A stretch of 64,000 nucleotides of DNA from an uncultured Spartobacteria bacterium (GTDB lineage Bacteria > Verrucomicrobiota > Verrucomicrobiia > Chthoniobacterales > Chthoniobacteraceae): contig CAIRYQ010000017.1 of NCBI GenBank assembly GCA_903882875.1, forward strand, positions 36,106-100,105, given 5' to 3'. A program made the position numbers and the translations under genes. Below are positions 46,572 to 56,354 of the stretch, piece by piece (the first letter of the stretch is position 1; each line of letters opens with the position of its first letter). Under the pieces are notes generated by a model that had not been told where the DNA came from, searched no databases, and saw only the letters and a program-made list of their open reading frames with translations.

Positions 46572-48212
46572 TCAACCAGCGACAGCCGCAGGCTCACCGA
46601 CATACTTTCCCAACATCTGGATGGCGGAGCGCAATTCATCGGGCACGAGCGGTTTTTTCAGGACGCAATCTACGGATGCCGGCTGCTGCGCCGGGGCGTG
46701 TGCAAAGCCGGTGAGCAGGAACACCGGCTTTGCCCGGTCGAAGCGGCGCACGGCGTCCGCGAGCTGGATGCCGCTCATTCCCGGCATGCCGTAGTCGGTG
46801 ATCACGAGATCGAAGTGTTCGCTCATCACACGCTGGATCGCCTCGCCGCCATCGGATGCGGTCACGACACGGTGTCCGTCGCCCTTCAAATATTGGGTGA
46901 CAACATCGCGCGCGGCGGGCTCGTCGTCCACCACGAGCACACGGAGCCTGCGATCCACGGTGAGACGGACCTCCGCACTTTCGCGCGCCGCGGGCTGGAA
47001 GCGCGGGAGCGTGATGCGGAAGGTGGTGCCGCGGCTCGGCGCGGTGTCAATGTCGAGCGTGCCGGAGTGCCGGCGGATGACGCCGAAAGTCATCGCGAGG
47101 CCGAGGCCGGTGCCCTTTTCGCCCTTGGTGGAAAAGAACGGCTCCATGCAGCGTTGGCGAACTTCCTCGGTCATGCCGGTACCGGTGTCGGCGACTTCGA
47201 TCTGGACGGCATCCGCGATCAGCTCGGAGCGCAGCGTGATCGTGCCGCCGTCGGGCATAGCGTCCACGGCATTGAAGATGAGGTTGGTGAAAATTTCGCG
47301 AAGCTCCGAGCCGTTGCCGAGAACGGGCGGGATTTTTTGCAGCTCCAGCTCGATGCGGATCGCGCGTCCCGTCTCGAGCGCGTGGTCGTGCCATTTCGGT
47401 TTGGTGAGCGGGACGACTTCCTCGATGAGGCGGTTCACCTCGACGGCGCTGAAGACGTCGCTCTCCTCGCGCGGGCGGTAGAAGTCGCGCAGCCGCGAGA
47501 CGACGTGCGAGGCGTCGCGGCCCGCGGTGTTCATTATCTTGAGATATTGGCGGAGCAGGTCGCGGTCGTCGGCCAGCGTGTCGTCCTGCAAGAGGAGTTC
47601 GCTGTAGCCGATGATGGACATGAGGGCGTTGTTGAAATCATGCACGACGCCGCCGGCCATTTCGCCGAAGGCGCGGAAGCGCTCCTGCTGCACGACCTGC
47701 CGCTGGCTGTCCCTCAGTTCGGCAAGCGCGCACTCGAGCGCGGCGGTGCGATCCGTCACCTTTTGTTCGAGCTCGTGATTGTAGTTTTGGATTTCGATGT
47801 GCTGAAAGCGAGTCAGCAGCAACGTGCGGATTCGCATTTGTATTTCAGCGGCGTCGAAAGGCTTCGCCATGATTTCCGTTGCGCCGGCGGCGAGCGCACG
47901 CCGCTTGTGCTTCGGATTGGAACTGCCCGTGAGCACCAGGATGGGGAGGCAGGTGTCGGACGGAAGATGGCCGCGGAGCTTCTCGACCAACTCGATGCCA
48001 TCCATTTCCGGCATCTCGATGTCCGTGATCACGAGATCGGGTTTGTAAGCGTCGAACTCCTCGATGATGCGCGTGGGATCCGTGAGCTTGCGCACGTGCG
48101 GGAAGCGCAGCCGATGCAGCACATTTTCGAGGAGGCAGAGGCTGCTCACCTCGTCGTCCACCATCAGGATCTTTCCCTGCCTCAGCGTTTCCTCGTTCAT
48201 GCAATGCGCCAT
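46572..48212 (-). CDS. Hybrid signalling protein: receiver-histidine kinase-receiver
   Basis: The soluble 546-residue protein has an N-terminal receiver (about residues 14-130, acceptor Asp in DLVITDIEMPEMDG), then a coiled coil. HisKA follows with H191 in GGVVHDFNNALMSIIGYSEL. The catalytic domain (about 250-400) shows NLIFNAVDAMPDGG and DTGTGMTEE. A C-terminal receiver ends the chain (VLVVDDEPAARDVV, acceptor in LVITDYGMPGMSG). The ATG is at 48212; one four codons later is also possible. It is co-transcribed with the stand-alone receiver 12 bases upstream. Confidence 0.94.
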   Translation of the reverse strand: MAHCMNEETLRQGKILMVDDEVSSLCLLENVLHRLRFPHVRKLTDPTRIIEEFDAYKPDLVITDIEMPEMDGIELVEKLRGHLPSDTCLPILVLTGSSNPKHKRRALAAGATEIMAKPFDAAEIQMRIRTLLLTRFQHIEIQNYNHELEQKVTDRTAALECALAELRDSQRQVVQQERFRAFGEMAGGVVHDFNNALMSIIGYSELLLQDDTLADDRDLLRQYLKIMNTAGRDASHVVSRLRDFYRPREESDVFSAVEVNRLIEEVVPLTKPKWHDHALETGRAIRIELELQKIPPVLGNGSELREIFTNLIFNAVDAMPDGGTITLRSELIADAVQIEVADTGTGMTEEVRQRCMEPFFSTKGEKGTGLGLAMTFGVIRRHSGTLDIDTAPSRGTTFRITLPRFQPAARESAEVRLTVDRRLRVLVVDDEPAARDVVTQYLKGDGHRVVTASDGGEAIQRVMSEHFDLVITDYGMPGMSGIQLADAVRRFDRAKPVFLLTGFAHAPAQQPASVDCVLKKPLVPDELRSAIQMLGKYVGEPAAVAG

Positions 48213-48224
48213 TCCAATCGCGCG

Positions 48225-48596
48225 CTAGGCGGCGAGGCTGGGCAGGATTTCCCTCACGGTCGCAAGGAGGATGGAAACATCCACGGGCTTCGAGAGGAAT
48301 CGCGCGCTGCCATGCATCCCGGCTTCATTCGGCCTGACGAGCGAGGTGACAAAGACGACTGGCATGTGTGCGAACTCGCGATCCGCAGCCAGTTCCGCCG
48401 CGACGCTGCCGCCATCCTTGCCCGGCATGTCCACATCGAGGAGCGCGAGCTGCGGGCGGAAGTCCCGTGCTGTCGCAAGCGCGGCGAAGGAACGGTTTTC
48501 CTCGCGCACGTCGTAGCCGTTCCGCCGGAGGATGAGCCCCAGTAGCGACGAGATTTTTGCATCATCATCAACGATCAGGATTTTGGCTTTGTTCAT
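48225..48596 (-). CDS. Stand-alone response receiver
   Basis: The 123-residue protein consists only of a receiver domain: AKILIVDDDAKISSLLGLIL, acceptor Asp in LALLDVDMPGKDG, and the conserved Lys in RFLSKPVDV. It has no output domain, like CheY-type or relay receivers. It is the first gene of the leftward arm and likely passes phosphoryl groups to or from the hybrid kinase encoded 12 bases on. The start is the ATG at 48596. Confidence 0.93.
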   Translation of the reverse strand: MNKAKILIVDDDAKISSLLGLILRRNGYDVREENRSFAALATARDFRPQLALLDVDMPGKDGGSVAAELAADREFAHMPVVFVTSLVRPNEAGMHGSARFLSKPVDVSILLATVREILPSLAA

Positions 48597-48928
48597 GGCC
48601 TCGATCAAAGCAGTCGCCGTTCGCCAGCGATCGGCGGGAGTTTGTATTTCACACCGGGGGAAACCCTGACGGGGTGCGTCATCCACCATGATCCGGAACG
48701 CGGGAGATGGTGGCTGTTCAGTGCAGAGGGCGAATTATTTCCAGGTTTTTTGAAAAAAAGATCGCCTGATCGTGTAACAAACACCCCGCGAACGGTGTAT
48801 CCGATAGTAGGAACCGATTTTTTTATGCCATTCGTGACTCACCAAATTCGTCCTGCTGCAAGCATGTGCGGCCCTAGGGAATGTCACTTATCGTCTGTTC
48901 ACAGGTGGGTTATTACTGTTATCGCCCG
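48597..48928. other. Divergent promoter region of the signalling island
   Basis: This 332-bp AT-rich region separates the two divergent arms of the island and must hold both promoters. A possible plus-strand promoter is given separately. No convincing gene lies here; one open plus-strand frame has no recognisable domain. Confidence 0.5.
48750..48778 (+). promoter_or_regulatory. Putative sigma-70-like promoter
   Basis: TTGAAA (48750-48755) and TGTAAC (48773-48778) are separated by 17 bases in an AT-rich stretch upstream of the XRE-receiver gene. The match is fair, not strong, and the 5' leader would be about 145 bases. Confidence 0.3.
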
Positions 48929-49606
48929 ATGAAAAAAAATGATTTCAAGTCATCACTTGGAGACGCGGTAAAAAGAACCCGTTCGGAACTCCAAATCTCG
49001 CAGGAGGAGCTGGCGGACCGTGCGGGACTGCACCGCACCTATGTGTCGGATGTGGAGCGGGGCAGGCGCAATATTTCGCTCGAAAGCATCGAGAAGCTTG
49101 CGCAGGCGCTGGAGCTTTCCGTGTCGAGGCTCTTCGCGCGGGCAGGCAATGGATCAGACCGGGATCAATTCCTCGAAATCCTGCTGATCGAGGACAACCA
49201 CGGTGACGCGGAACTCGCCGTGCGTGCGTTTCGGAAGGCGAGAATCACCAACGTGGTGCATGTCGCGCGCGACGGGGCAGAGGCGCTCGATTTCCTTTTT
49301 GCAACCGGCACGCATGAACGCCGCAAAAACCAGCCGCTGCCAGGCGTGATCCTGCTGGATTTGAATCTGCCGAAGATTGATGGCCTGGAAGTGCTGCGGC
49401 AGATCAAGGAAGACAAGCGGCTGCGGCGGATTCCCGTGATCGTGCTCACCGTGTCGAACCATGATCACGACATCGCCGCATGCAGGCGGCTGGGTGTGGA
49501 GAATTACATCGTGAAGCCGCTGGGTTTCCAGAATTTCAGCGAGATCACCCCGCAATTGGACATGGAGTGGACGTTGGTGAATCCGTCGCGCCGACGGCAG
49601 GAATGA
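48929..49606 (+). CDS. XRE-type DNA-binding domain fused to a receiver domain
   Basis: The 225-residue protein starts at the ATG at 48929. An N-terminal XRE-type helix-turn-helix (about residues 8-65) reads LGDAVKRTRSELQISQEELA, then HRTYVSDVERGRRNISLESI. A receiver of the Rcp1 type follows (about 75-210): ILLIEDNHGDAELAVRAFRK, acceptor Asp in GVILLDLNLPKIDG, and NYIVKPLGF. Most response regulators carry the output domain after the receiver; here it is in front. The receiver is clearly similar to that encoded at 51614-52066. It probably opens the rightward operon and may regulate it. Confidence 0.92.
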   Translation: MKKNDFKSSLGDAVKRTRSELQISQEELADRAGLHRTYVSDVERGRRNISLESIEKLAQALELSVSRLFARAGNGSDRDQFLEILLIEDNHGDAELAVRAFRKARITNVVHVARDGAEALDFLFATGTHERRKNQPLPGVILLDLNLPKIDGLEVLRQIKEDKRLRRIPVIVLTVSNHDHDIAACRRLGVENYIVKPLGFQNFSEITPQLDMEWTLVNPSRRRQE

Positions 49607-49616
49607 GGAGAATGCG

Positions 49617-51617
49617 ATGTCCACGGAATCCGCCGGCCTCCCGTCGCACGCAGTCAATGGAGACCCGTGCTTGCAAGCTGCTGGAAGTCATGCGGGTGAA
49701 GCCTTCCACACTGCCGATCGCATACTGGCCGAAGAGGAATTGAAGGCGTCGCTCAAGGAGGTCGGCGATTTGAAGGCCGCGCTGGACGAGCACGCCATCG
49801 TGGCCATCACCGATCCGCAGGGGCGGATCACTTACGTGAACGACAAGTTCTGCGCGATTTCAAAATACTCGCGGGAGGAGTTGCTCGGGCAGGATCACCG
49901 CATCATCAACTCGGGGTTCCATCCTTCGGAATTCATTCGCGACTTGTGGACGACGATCGCGCGCGGGCAAGTGTGGCATGGGGAGATCAAGAACCGCGCG
50001 AAGGACGGCACATTCTACTGGGTGGACACGACCATCGTTCCTTTCCTCAACGAGCACGGGAAACCGCGCCAGTACGTGGCCATCCGCGCGGACATCACCG
50101 AGCGAAAGCAGGCCGAGGCGGCGCTGAGGCTGTCGGAAGACCGCTACCGCACTTTGTTCAACACGCTCATCGAAGGCTTTTGCATTATCGAAGTGATCTT
50201 CGACGCCCACAATCGCCCCGTTGATTTCCGCTTTCTCGAAGTCAATCCCGCATTCGAGAAGCAGAGCGGTTTGCTGGACGCAAAGGGCAGGCTCATGCGC
50301 GATCTCGCACCGGATCATGAAACCCATTGGTTTGAGATTTTCGGCAAGGTCGCCCTGACCGGCGAGACGGTGCGTTTTGAGAGCGAAGCCAGGGCGCTCA
50401 ACCGGTGGTATGAAGTGTCCGCCTTCCAGTTTGGCGGAATGGAAAGCCGACAAGTGGCCATTCTTTTCAATGACATCACCAAGCGCAAGCGGGCGGACCT
50501 GTCGGCGGCGCAACTCGTCGCCATCGTGGAATCATCGGATGATGCCATCGTCGGAAAAGACTTGCAGGGGATCGTGACGAGTTGGAACGCCGGCGCGGAA
50601 AGAATTTTCGGTTACACCGCATCCGAGATGCTGGGGCATTCGATCACGCGCCTGATTCCGCCGACACGCGAGCATGAGGAAGAAGAAATTCTCGGACGCA
50701 TCTGGCGCGGCGAGAACGTCCGGCACTTCGATACGGTGCGGTTGCGCAAGGACGGGAGCCAGATTGACCTCTCGGTCACGGTTTCCGCGATTCGAGACTC
50801 GGCAGGCCAAATCATCGGCGCGTCGAAAGTGGCGCGCGACATCACTGCGCGCAAACGGACGGAGGAGGAAATCCGACGGCTGAACGCCGAACTGGAATCC
50901 CGTGTCGCCGAGCGCACCGCCCAACTGGAAATCGCGAACAAGGAGCTGGAAGCGTTTTCCTATTCGGTGTCGCACGATCTGCGCGCACCGCTGCGCGCTG
51001 TGGACGGATTCTCGCAGGCCGTGATCGAGGACTACGGCGGGCAGTTGCCGGCGGAAGGCCGCCGCTACCTGCAGACCATCCGCGAAGGCGCGCAGCGCAT
51101 GGGAATGCTGATTGATGATCTGCTGACCTTCTCGCGGCTCAGCCGCGTGCCGCTGAAGCAGCAGGAAATCAACGCCGAAAAACTGATCCGCAGCGTGCTC
51201 GATGATTTCAGCGCGCAGCGGAAAGGGCGGCAGATTGATTTGCGCATGGGGGAACTGCCCGTATGCACGGGCGATCCGGCCCTGCTGCGGCAGGTCTGGG
51301 TGAACCTGCTCTCGAACGCATTCAAATACTCGCGGCTGCGGGAAACGGCCGTGATCGAAATCGGCTGCACGCAGCAGCAGGGGGAAAAAGTATGGTTCGT
51401 GCGCGACAACGGAGCGGGCTTCGACATGCGCTACGTGGGAAAACTTTTCGGCGTCTTCCACCGGCTGCACCGCGCGGAAGAATACGAGGGCACGGGAGTG
51501 GGTCTTGCCATTGTTCAGCGTGTGATCCACCGCCACGGCGGGCGCATCTGGGCCGAGGCCGCCGTGGATCGCGGCGCGACATTTTACTTCACACTCGAAG
51601 AGGCAACCAAACCATGA
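49617..51617 (+). CDS. Multi-PAS sensor histidine kinase (phytochrome-kinase-like core)
   Basis: The soluble 666-residue kinase has three PAS-type modules: about residues 55-165 ([20 protein letters not shown]), 170-290 ([20 protein letters not shown]) and 295-420 ([20 protein letters not shown]). A HisKA segment with H453 in [20 protein letters not shown] follows, then a catalytic domain ([12 protein letters not shown] and [10 protein letters not shown]). The kinase core is of the type found in bacterial phytochromes, but no GAF/PHY domain or chromophore site is visible. It starts 10 bases after the XRE-receiver gene and overlaps the next by ATGA. Confidence 0.94.
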   Translation: MSTESAGLPSHAVNGDPCLQAAGSHAGEAFHTADRILAEEELKASLKEVGDLKAALDEHAIVAITDPQGRITYVNDKFCAISKYSREELLGQDHRIINSGFHPSEFIRDLWTTIARGQVWHGEIKNRAKDGTFYWVDTTIVPFLNEHGKPRQYVAIRADITERKQAEAALRLSEDRYRTLFNTLIEGFCIIEVIFDAHNRPVDFRFLEVNPAFEKQSGLLDAKGRLMRDLAPDHETHWFEIFGKVALTGETVRFESEARALNRWYEVSAFQFGGMESRQVAILFNDITKRKRADLSAAQLVAIVESSDDAIVGKDLQGIVTSWNAGAERIFGYTASEMLGHSITRLIPPTREHEEEEILGRIWRGENVRHFDTVRLRKDGSQIDLSVTVSAIRDSAGQIIGASKVARDITARKRTEEEIRRLNAELESRVAERTAQLEIANKELEAFSYSVSHDLRAPLRAVDGFSQAVIEDYGGQLPAEGRRYLQTIREGAQRMGMLIDDLLTFSRLSRVPLKQQEINAEKLIRSVLDDFSAQRKGRQIDLRMGELPVCTGDPALLRQVWVNLLSNAFKYSRLRETAVIEIGCTQQQGEKVWFVRDNGAGFDMRYVGKLFGVFHRLHRAEEYEGTGVGLAIVQRVIHRHGGRIWAEAAVDRGATFYFTLEEATKP

Positions 51618-52066
51618 ACGAAACCACCTACGTCGAAATCCTGCTGGTCGAAGACAACCCCGAGGACTTGGAGCTCATGCAGCGCGCCTTGCGAAAGGCG
51701 AACATCACCAACCGAATTCAGATCGGCCGCGATGGCGCGGAGGCGCTGGACTTCATCTTCTGCGAGGGCGCGCATGCCGCGCGCAAGATCGAGGATTCGC
51801 CCAAGGTGATCCTGCTGGACCTGAAACTGCCCAAGGTGGACGGGCTCGAAGTGCTCAAGCGCATCAAGGGCGATCCGCGCACGCGCGCCATCCCGGTGGT
51901 CGTGCTCACTTCGTCAAAGGAGCAGAACGACGTGGTGGAAAGTTACCATCTGGGTGTGAACAGCTACATCGTCAAGCCGGTGAACTTCGAGAGCTTCATC
52001 GAGGCCGTGCAGCACCTGGGCATGTATTGGCTGCTGCTCAACCAGCCGCCGAAACTGGAAAAATAG
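51614..52066 (+). CDS. Rcp1-like response receiver
   Basis: The 150-residue single-domain receiver is of the Rcp1 family usually paired with phytochrome-type kinases: [20 protein letters not shown], acceptor Asp in [26 protein letters not shown] and [13 protein letters not shown]. Its ATG overlaps the kinase stop (ATGA), so translation is coupled. The following hybrid kinase begins directly after its stop. It is the likely phosphorelay partner of the adjacent multi-PAS kinase. Confidence 0.95.
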   Translation: MNETTYVEILLVEDNPEDLELMQRALRKANITNRIQIGRDGAEALDFIFCEGAHAARKIEDSPKVILLDLKLPKVDGLEVLKRIKGDPRTRAIPVVVLTSSKEQNDVVESYHLGVNSYIVKPVNFESFIEAVQHLGMYWLLLNQPPKLEK

Positions 52067-54766
52067 ATGCCGCAGCCGCTGCGAGTCTTGATCGCCGAGG
52101 ACAATCCGGCCGATGCCGAGCTGGTGCTGCGCGAATTGCGCCGGGCGGGCTTTGAACCCGAATGGAAACGCGTGGATTCCGAGGCGGATTATCTCGAACG
52201 GCTACAAGCCGGCGTTGACGTCATCCTGTCAGATTACGACATGCCGCAATTCGGTGGTCCGCGTGCGCTGGAACTGCTGCGGGAGAGCGGGTTCAATATT
52301 CCATTCATCATCATCTCCGGCACCATCGGCGAGGACATCGCGGTGGAAGTGATGAAGCAGGGTGCCGCCGATTACCTGATGAAAGATCGCCTCACGCGCC
52401 TGGGACCCGCGGTCCGCCGGGCCATGGATCAGGCCCGGCTGCGCAAGGAGCGAAGGAAGACCGAGGAATCGCTGCGCCAGAGCGAGGCGGAGTTCCGCGC
52501 GATGACCGAGGCTTCGCCCCTCGGGATTTTCGTCGCGGACTGCGATGGCCGCGCCACTTATACGAATGCCACGCTTCGGCGGATGCTGGGCGTGGGATTT
52601 CAGGAAATCGGCGGCGAGGGCTGGGCGAGATCGGTGCATCCGCAGGATCGCACGGAGTTGCTTGCGAAATGGCAGGAAGCCGTCACCAGCAAGCAGAGCC
52701 TTGAAGCCAGCGCACGTTTCATCTGCCCCGATGGCACGGTGATCCGAACGAGCATCAAGACCGCGGTGATGCGCGAGCAGGATCGCGTCCTGGGTTACGT
52801 TGGGGTGGTGGATGACATCACCGAACGCAAGCGGGCGGAGGAGGCGCTGCGGGAGAGCGAGGCGCGCACGCTCATCCTGGTCGAGTCTTCAAACGTCGGC
52901 CTGTGGGATTGGAACCTCGTCACCAACGAAGTCTTCTACTCGGCGGAATGGAAGAGCCAGCTCGGTTACGCGGGCGACGAATTGCCCGGCCGGTATGAGG
53001 AATGGAAGAACCGCCTGCACCCGGAGGACTGCGACGCGACGCTCGCCGCAGTGGAGGACTACATCGAGGGCCGCCGCGCGGCGTACGACGTGGAGTTCCG
53101 CCTCCGCCACAGGGACGGATCCTGGCGCTCCATGCTCTCGCGCGCGAAACTGACCCGCGATGAGACCGGCACTCCGCTGCGCATCATGGGCTGCCACATT
53201 GACATCACCGAACGCAAAGACGCGGAGCGGCTCGCGCTGGAGAGGGAGGCGCTGCTTGCCAATGCCCAGCGCATCGGGCGCATGGGCACCTGGGTTCTTG
53301 ATGTGCGAAGCGGCCTCCTGACGTGGTCCGAGGCGACGTGCAATTTGTTCGGAATCGCCCCCGCCGAATTCGCCGGAACGTTCGAGCAATTTTACAGCTT
53401 CATCCTCCCGGAGGATCGGCCGGACTGCGAGACCGCGCGAAGCTTCATCTCCCGCAAGAACCCGATCTTGGAGGTGGAATACCGCATCCGGCGGCCCGAC
53501 GGCGAGGTGCGCTGGATGTACGAGCGAGGCACCATCGAATTTGACACGGAGGGGAATGAGATTCGGCGGCTGGGAATGGTGATGGACATCACCGAGCGCA
53601 AGAAGCTCGAGCAGCAGTTCCTCCGGGCGCAGCGAATGGAGAGCATCGGCACGCTGGCCGGCGGCATCGCGCACGATCTGAACAACATCCTTGCGCCGAT
53701 CATGATGTCCGTGCCCATCCTCCGCATGGACCTGCCCGCGGAGGAGCGCGAAAAGATCATCTCCACCATCGAGATGAGCGCCGATCGCGGCGCGCAAATC
53801 GTCAAGCAGGTGCTCACCTTTGGCCGCGGACTTGAGGGCGAAAAGCGCCCCCTGCAAATCGGCATGCTGATCGGGGAGATGGTGAAAATCATCCGTGCGA
53901 CATTCCCGAAGGACATCAAGATCGAAAGCACGGTCGCGCCGGACCTGTGGCCGATCCTCGGCGACAGCACGCAGATGCACCAGGTCCTGCTCAATTTCTG
54001 CATCAACTCGCGCGACGCCATGCCTGGCGGCGGCAAGCTCCGCCTGGGCGCCCGCAATCTCGTGCTCGATGCAAACTTCGCCAGCATGATGCCCGGCATC
54101 ACACCCGGCCCGTACGTGCTGCTCGAGGCCGGCGACAATGGCAGCGGCATCCCGCCCGAGATCGTCGAGCGCATCTTCGATCCGTTCTTCACCACCAAGG
54201 CCGTCGGCCAGGGCACCGGCCTCGGCCTCTCGACCGTGCTCGGCATTGTCAAAAACCACGGCGGCCACATCGTCGTGAACAGCGAGCCCGGCCGCGGCAC
54301 CACCTTCAAGGTCTACCTGCCGGCCTCGGTGGACTCCGCCGACGCCCTGGGTGCCTCCGATTCCGCCAAGGCCTTGCCGAAGGGCAGCGGGGAATGCGTT
54401 CTCTTCGTGGATGACGAGGAAACCGTGCGCGGCGCTGCGCGGACCGTCCTCGCGGCCCACGGCTACCGCGTATTGCAAGCCACCGACGGCGCGGATGCGC
54501 TCGCGATTTTCGCACAGAACCCCGCCGGCATCGCCCTCGTGCTCACGGATCTCATGATGCCGCTCATGGACGGCATGGCGCTCATCCACGCGCTGCGCAA
54601 AATGAAGCCCGCCATGCCCATCATCGCCTCGACGGGGCTCGGTGAGAAAGGCCGGCTCGCCGAACTCAAGGCGATGAACATCCACACCATCCTCACCAAG
54701 CCCTACGGCGCCGACACCCTTCTGCGCACCGTCCACGGAGCGTTGCACCCAGCACCGGACGAGTAG
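52067..54766 (+). CDS. Hybrid kinase: receiver-PAS-PAS-PAS-histidine kinase-receiver
   Basis: The 899-residue soluble protein opens with a receiver (about residues 1-120; VLIAEDNPADAELVLRELRR, acceptor in VILSDYDMPQFGG). Three PAS modules follow (about 140-510), ending with DITERKKLEQQFLRAQ. HisKA carries H536 in GGIAHDLNNILAPIMM. The catalytic domain shows LNFCINSRDAMPGGG, DNGSGIPPEI and GQGTGLGLSTVLGI. A C-terminal receiver has VLFVDDEETVRGAARTVLAA and ALVLTDLMMPLMDG. It starts directly after the stop of the Rcp1-like gene. Such proteins integrate upstream phosphorylation with sensing. Confidence 0.95.
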   Translation: MPQPLRVLIAEDNPADAELVLRELRRAGFEPEWKRVDSEADYLERLQAGVDVILSDYDMPQFGGPRALELLRESGFNIPFIIISGTIGEDIAVEVMKQGAADYLMKDRLTRLGPAVRRAMDQARLRKERRKTEESLRQSEAEFRAMTEASPLGIFVADCDGRATYTNATLRRMLGVGFQEIGGEGWARSVHPQDRTELLAKWQEAVTSKQSLEASARFICPDGTVIRTSIKTAVMREQDRVLGYVGVVDDITERKRAEEALRESEARTLILVESSNVGLWDWNLVTNEVFYSAEWKSQLGYAGDELPGRYEEWKNRLHPEDCDATLAAVEDYIEGRRAAYDVEFRLRHRDGSWRSMLSRAKLTRDETGTPLRIMGCHIDITERKDAERLALEREALLANAQRIGRMGTWVLDVRSGLLTWSEATCNLFGIAPAEFAGTFEQFYSFILPEDRPDCETARSFISRKNPILEVEYRIRRPDGEVRWMYERGTIEFDTEGNEIRRLGMVMDITERKKLEQQFLRAQRMESIGTLAGGIAHDLNNILAPIMMSVPILRMDLPAEEREKIISTIEMSADRGAQIVKQVLTFGRGLEGEKRPLQIGMLIGEMVKIIRATFPKDIKIESTVAPDLWPILGDSTQMHQVLLNFCINSRDAMPGGGKLRLGARNLVLDANFASMMPGITPGPYVLLEAGDNGSGIPPEIVERIFDPFFTTKAVGQGTGLGLSTVLGIVKNHGGHIVVNSEPGRGTTFKVYLPASVDSADALGASDSAKALPKGSGECVLFVDDEETVRGAARTVLAAHGYRVLQATDGADALAIFAQNPAGIALVLTDLMMPLMDGMALIHALRKMKPAMPIIASTGLGEKGRLAELKAMNIHTILTKPYGADTLLRTVHGALHPAPDE

Positions 54767-54947
54767 CCGGGCATTCGTGGTTTTCATGCATGAATGAGAC
54801 AGCGTGGACTGTGCAAGTTTGTCGTGACGGCTCGCTGGCGTCGGATGCGGAAAGAAGATCCCCTGTGCGATGCCGCGTCGTGGCTTTGGTTGCAGATTGC
54901 ATCCGCCTCAACACGTGCCGTAGAATGATGGTGAAGACTCCGTGGTT

Positions 54948-55601
54948 ATGAAAAAGAAAGTCCGCATCCTCCTCGCCGATGATCATGAGATCGTCCGCCG
55001 CGGGATCCGCCCGCTGATCGAGTCGGAGTGGGGCTGGGAGATTTGCGGCGAGGCCGTGGAAGGCCGGCAGGCGGTGAGCATGGCGATGGAGCTGAAGCCC
55101 GACATCATCATCGTGGATGTGTCCATGCCGGAACTCAGCGGCGTGGAAGTCACGCGGCAGATCAAGCGCGACTTGCCGGAGACCGAAGTGCTCGTCTTCA
55201 CCGGGCAGGACAGCGAGGCGCTCGTGCACCAGCTCTTCGCGGCGGGCGCGCGCGGCTTTGTGCTCAAGAGCGAATCCGCCACGCATCTCATCCCGGCGAT
55301 CAAGGCGCTCTGCAACCACCAGCCGTACTTCGGCTCGCACGTCGCGGGCATTGTCTTCGATCAGTATCTCAAGGGAGGCGCGCAATCCGAGCAGGCCGCG
55401 CCCGACGGGCTGACTCCGCGCGAGCGCGAGATCGTGCAGCTCCTCGCCGAGGGGAAGAGCAACAAGGATGTCGCCAGCGTGCTCGGCATCAGCGTGAAAA
55501 CTGCGGAGACGCATCGCGCGGCGATCATGCGCAAACTCGGCTTCGAGGCGTTTAGCGAGCTGGTGCGTTACGCCGTGCGCAACCACATCGTGCAGCCGTA
55601 G
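54948..55601 (+). CDS. LuxR/NarL-family response regulator
   Basis: The 217-residue regulator starts at the ATG at 54948. A receiver (VRILLADDHEIVRRGIRPLI, acceptor Asp in DIIIVDVSMPELSG, Lys in GFVLKSESAT) is joined to a C-terminal LuxR-type helix-turn-helix (GLTPREREIVQLLAEGKSNK, then SVKTAETHRAAIMRKL). This is the only regulator in the rightward arm with a conventional C-terminal DNA-binding domain. It probably gives transcriptional output to one of the neighbouring kinases. It lies about 180 bases after the hybrid kinase and may have its own promoter. Confidence 0.95.
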   Translation: MKKKVRILLADDHEIVRRGIRPLIESEWGWEICGEAVEGRQAVSMAMELKPDIIIVDVSMPELSGVEVTRQIKRDLPETEVLVFTGQDSEALVHQLFAAGARGFVLKSESATHLIPAIKALCNHQPYFGSHVAGIVFDQYLKGGAQSEQAAPDGLTPREREIVQLLAEGKSNKDVASVLGISVKTAETHRAAIMRKLGFEAFSELVRYAVRNHIVQP

Positions 55602-55703
55602 CGGCGGGGGAACGGCGGGAACACGGGGGAAAATCCGTGGGCTGAATACGGGTTTCCCTGAGCAGCCCCCGGCACATGGGCGGCTTGGTCTGTCTTCATT
55701 CAA

Positions 55704-56354
55704 ATGGAATCGAAGACCACAGCATCACAGACATCCGGCGGTCGCGGCACGCGGTCCGCGCGCCTTCGCGTGGCGGCGATTGTCGTGCTGTGGCTGGCGG
55801 CTGTTTTGGGAGGATCCGCGGCGATGCTGCGCTATGAATTTTCCGCGGGCGGCGATCCCGGGGCGCCGGCGCATTGGCCATCGGCCAGCCGGATTCCGCG
55901 TGTGGCCGGGCAGCCGACGCTCGTGGTGTTCGCACACCCGCTCTGCCCGTGCACATCGGCGAGCCTCGACGAACTCGCCGAAATCATGGCGAAGGCCGGC
56001 ACCGGCGCCACTGTCAGCGTGATCTTCTTCACACCGCAGGATACGAATGCCAAATGGATGAATGCTGCTTCGGTGCGCAAGGCGGCGGCGATTCCCGGTG
56101 TAACGATCGTCGCGGATGACAGCGCTCGTGAAGCGCGCCTTTTCCACGCGGTCACATCGGGCCGCACGCTCCTCTACAATCCGGACGGCGAATTGCTTTT
56201 CGACGGCGGCATCACCGGCTCCCGCGGGCACGCGGGCGAGAATGCCGGCGCAAGTGCCGTCGCCAAACTGCTGACCCGTGAATCGGCCGCACGCGCGACG
56301 ACGCCGGTGTTCGGCTGCCCGATTCTCAAACGCTCCACCTCATGCAACCGCTAA
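55704..56354 (+). CDS. RedB-like thioredoxin-fold membrane-anchored protein
   Basis: The 216-residue protein has one membrane anchor (AAIVVLWLAAVLGGSAAML) and a periplasmic thioredoxin-like domain. It has a HPLCPCTSASLDELAEI motif in place of CxxC. This Cys-x-Cys pattern with FxHPxCPCT is what I associate with RedB-type proteins. The rest (VSVIFFTPQDTNAKWM, then GVTIVADDSAREARLF) fits the fold. Its last 13 bases overlap the following membrane kinase gene, a close coupling that suggests it is part of that sensor system. The redox role is inferred. Confidence 0.8.
   Translation: MESKTTASQTSGGRGTRSARLRVAAIVVLWLAAVLGGSAAMLRYEFSAGGDPGAPAHWPSASRIPRVAGQPTLVVFAHPLCPCTSASLDELAEIMAKAGTGATVSVIFFTPQDTNAKWMNAASVRKAAAIPGVTIVADDSAREARLFHAVTSGRTLLYNPDGELLFDGGITGSRGHAGENAGASAVAKLLTRESAARATTPVFGCPILKRSTSCNR

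Noticed and set aside
48642..48932. Plus-strand frame across the divergent promoter region
   Set aside because: Overlaps the promoter region and the start of the XRE-receiver gene; no domain visible.
49617..51617. Bacterial phytochrome
   Set aside because: The kinase core and Rcp1-like partner fit, but no GAF/PHY domain or bilin-binding cysteine or histidine region is present; only PAS modules precede the kinase.
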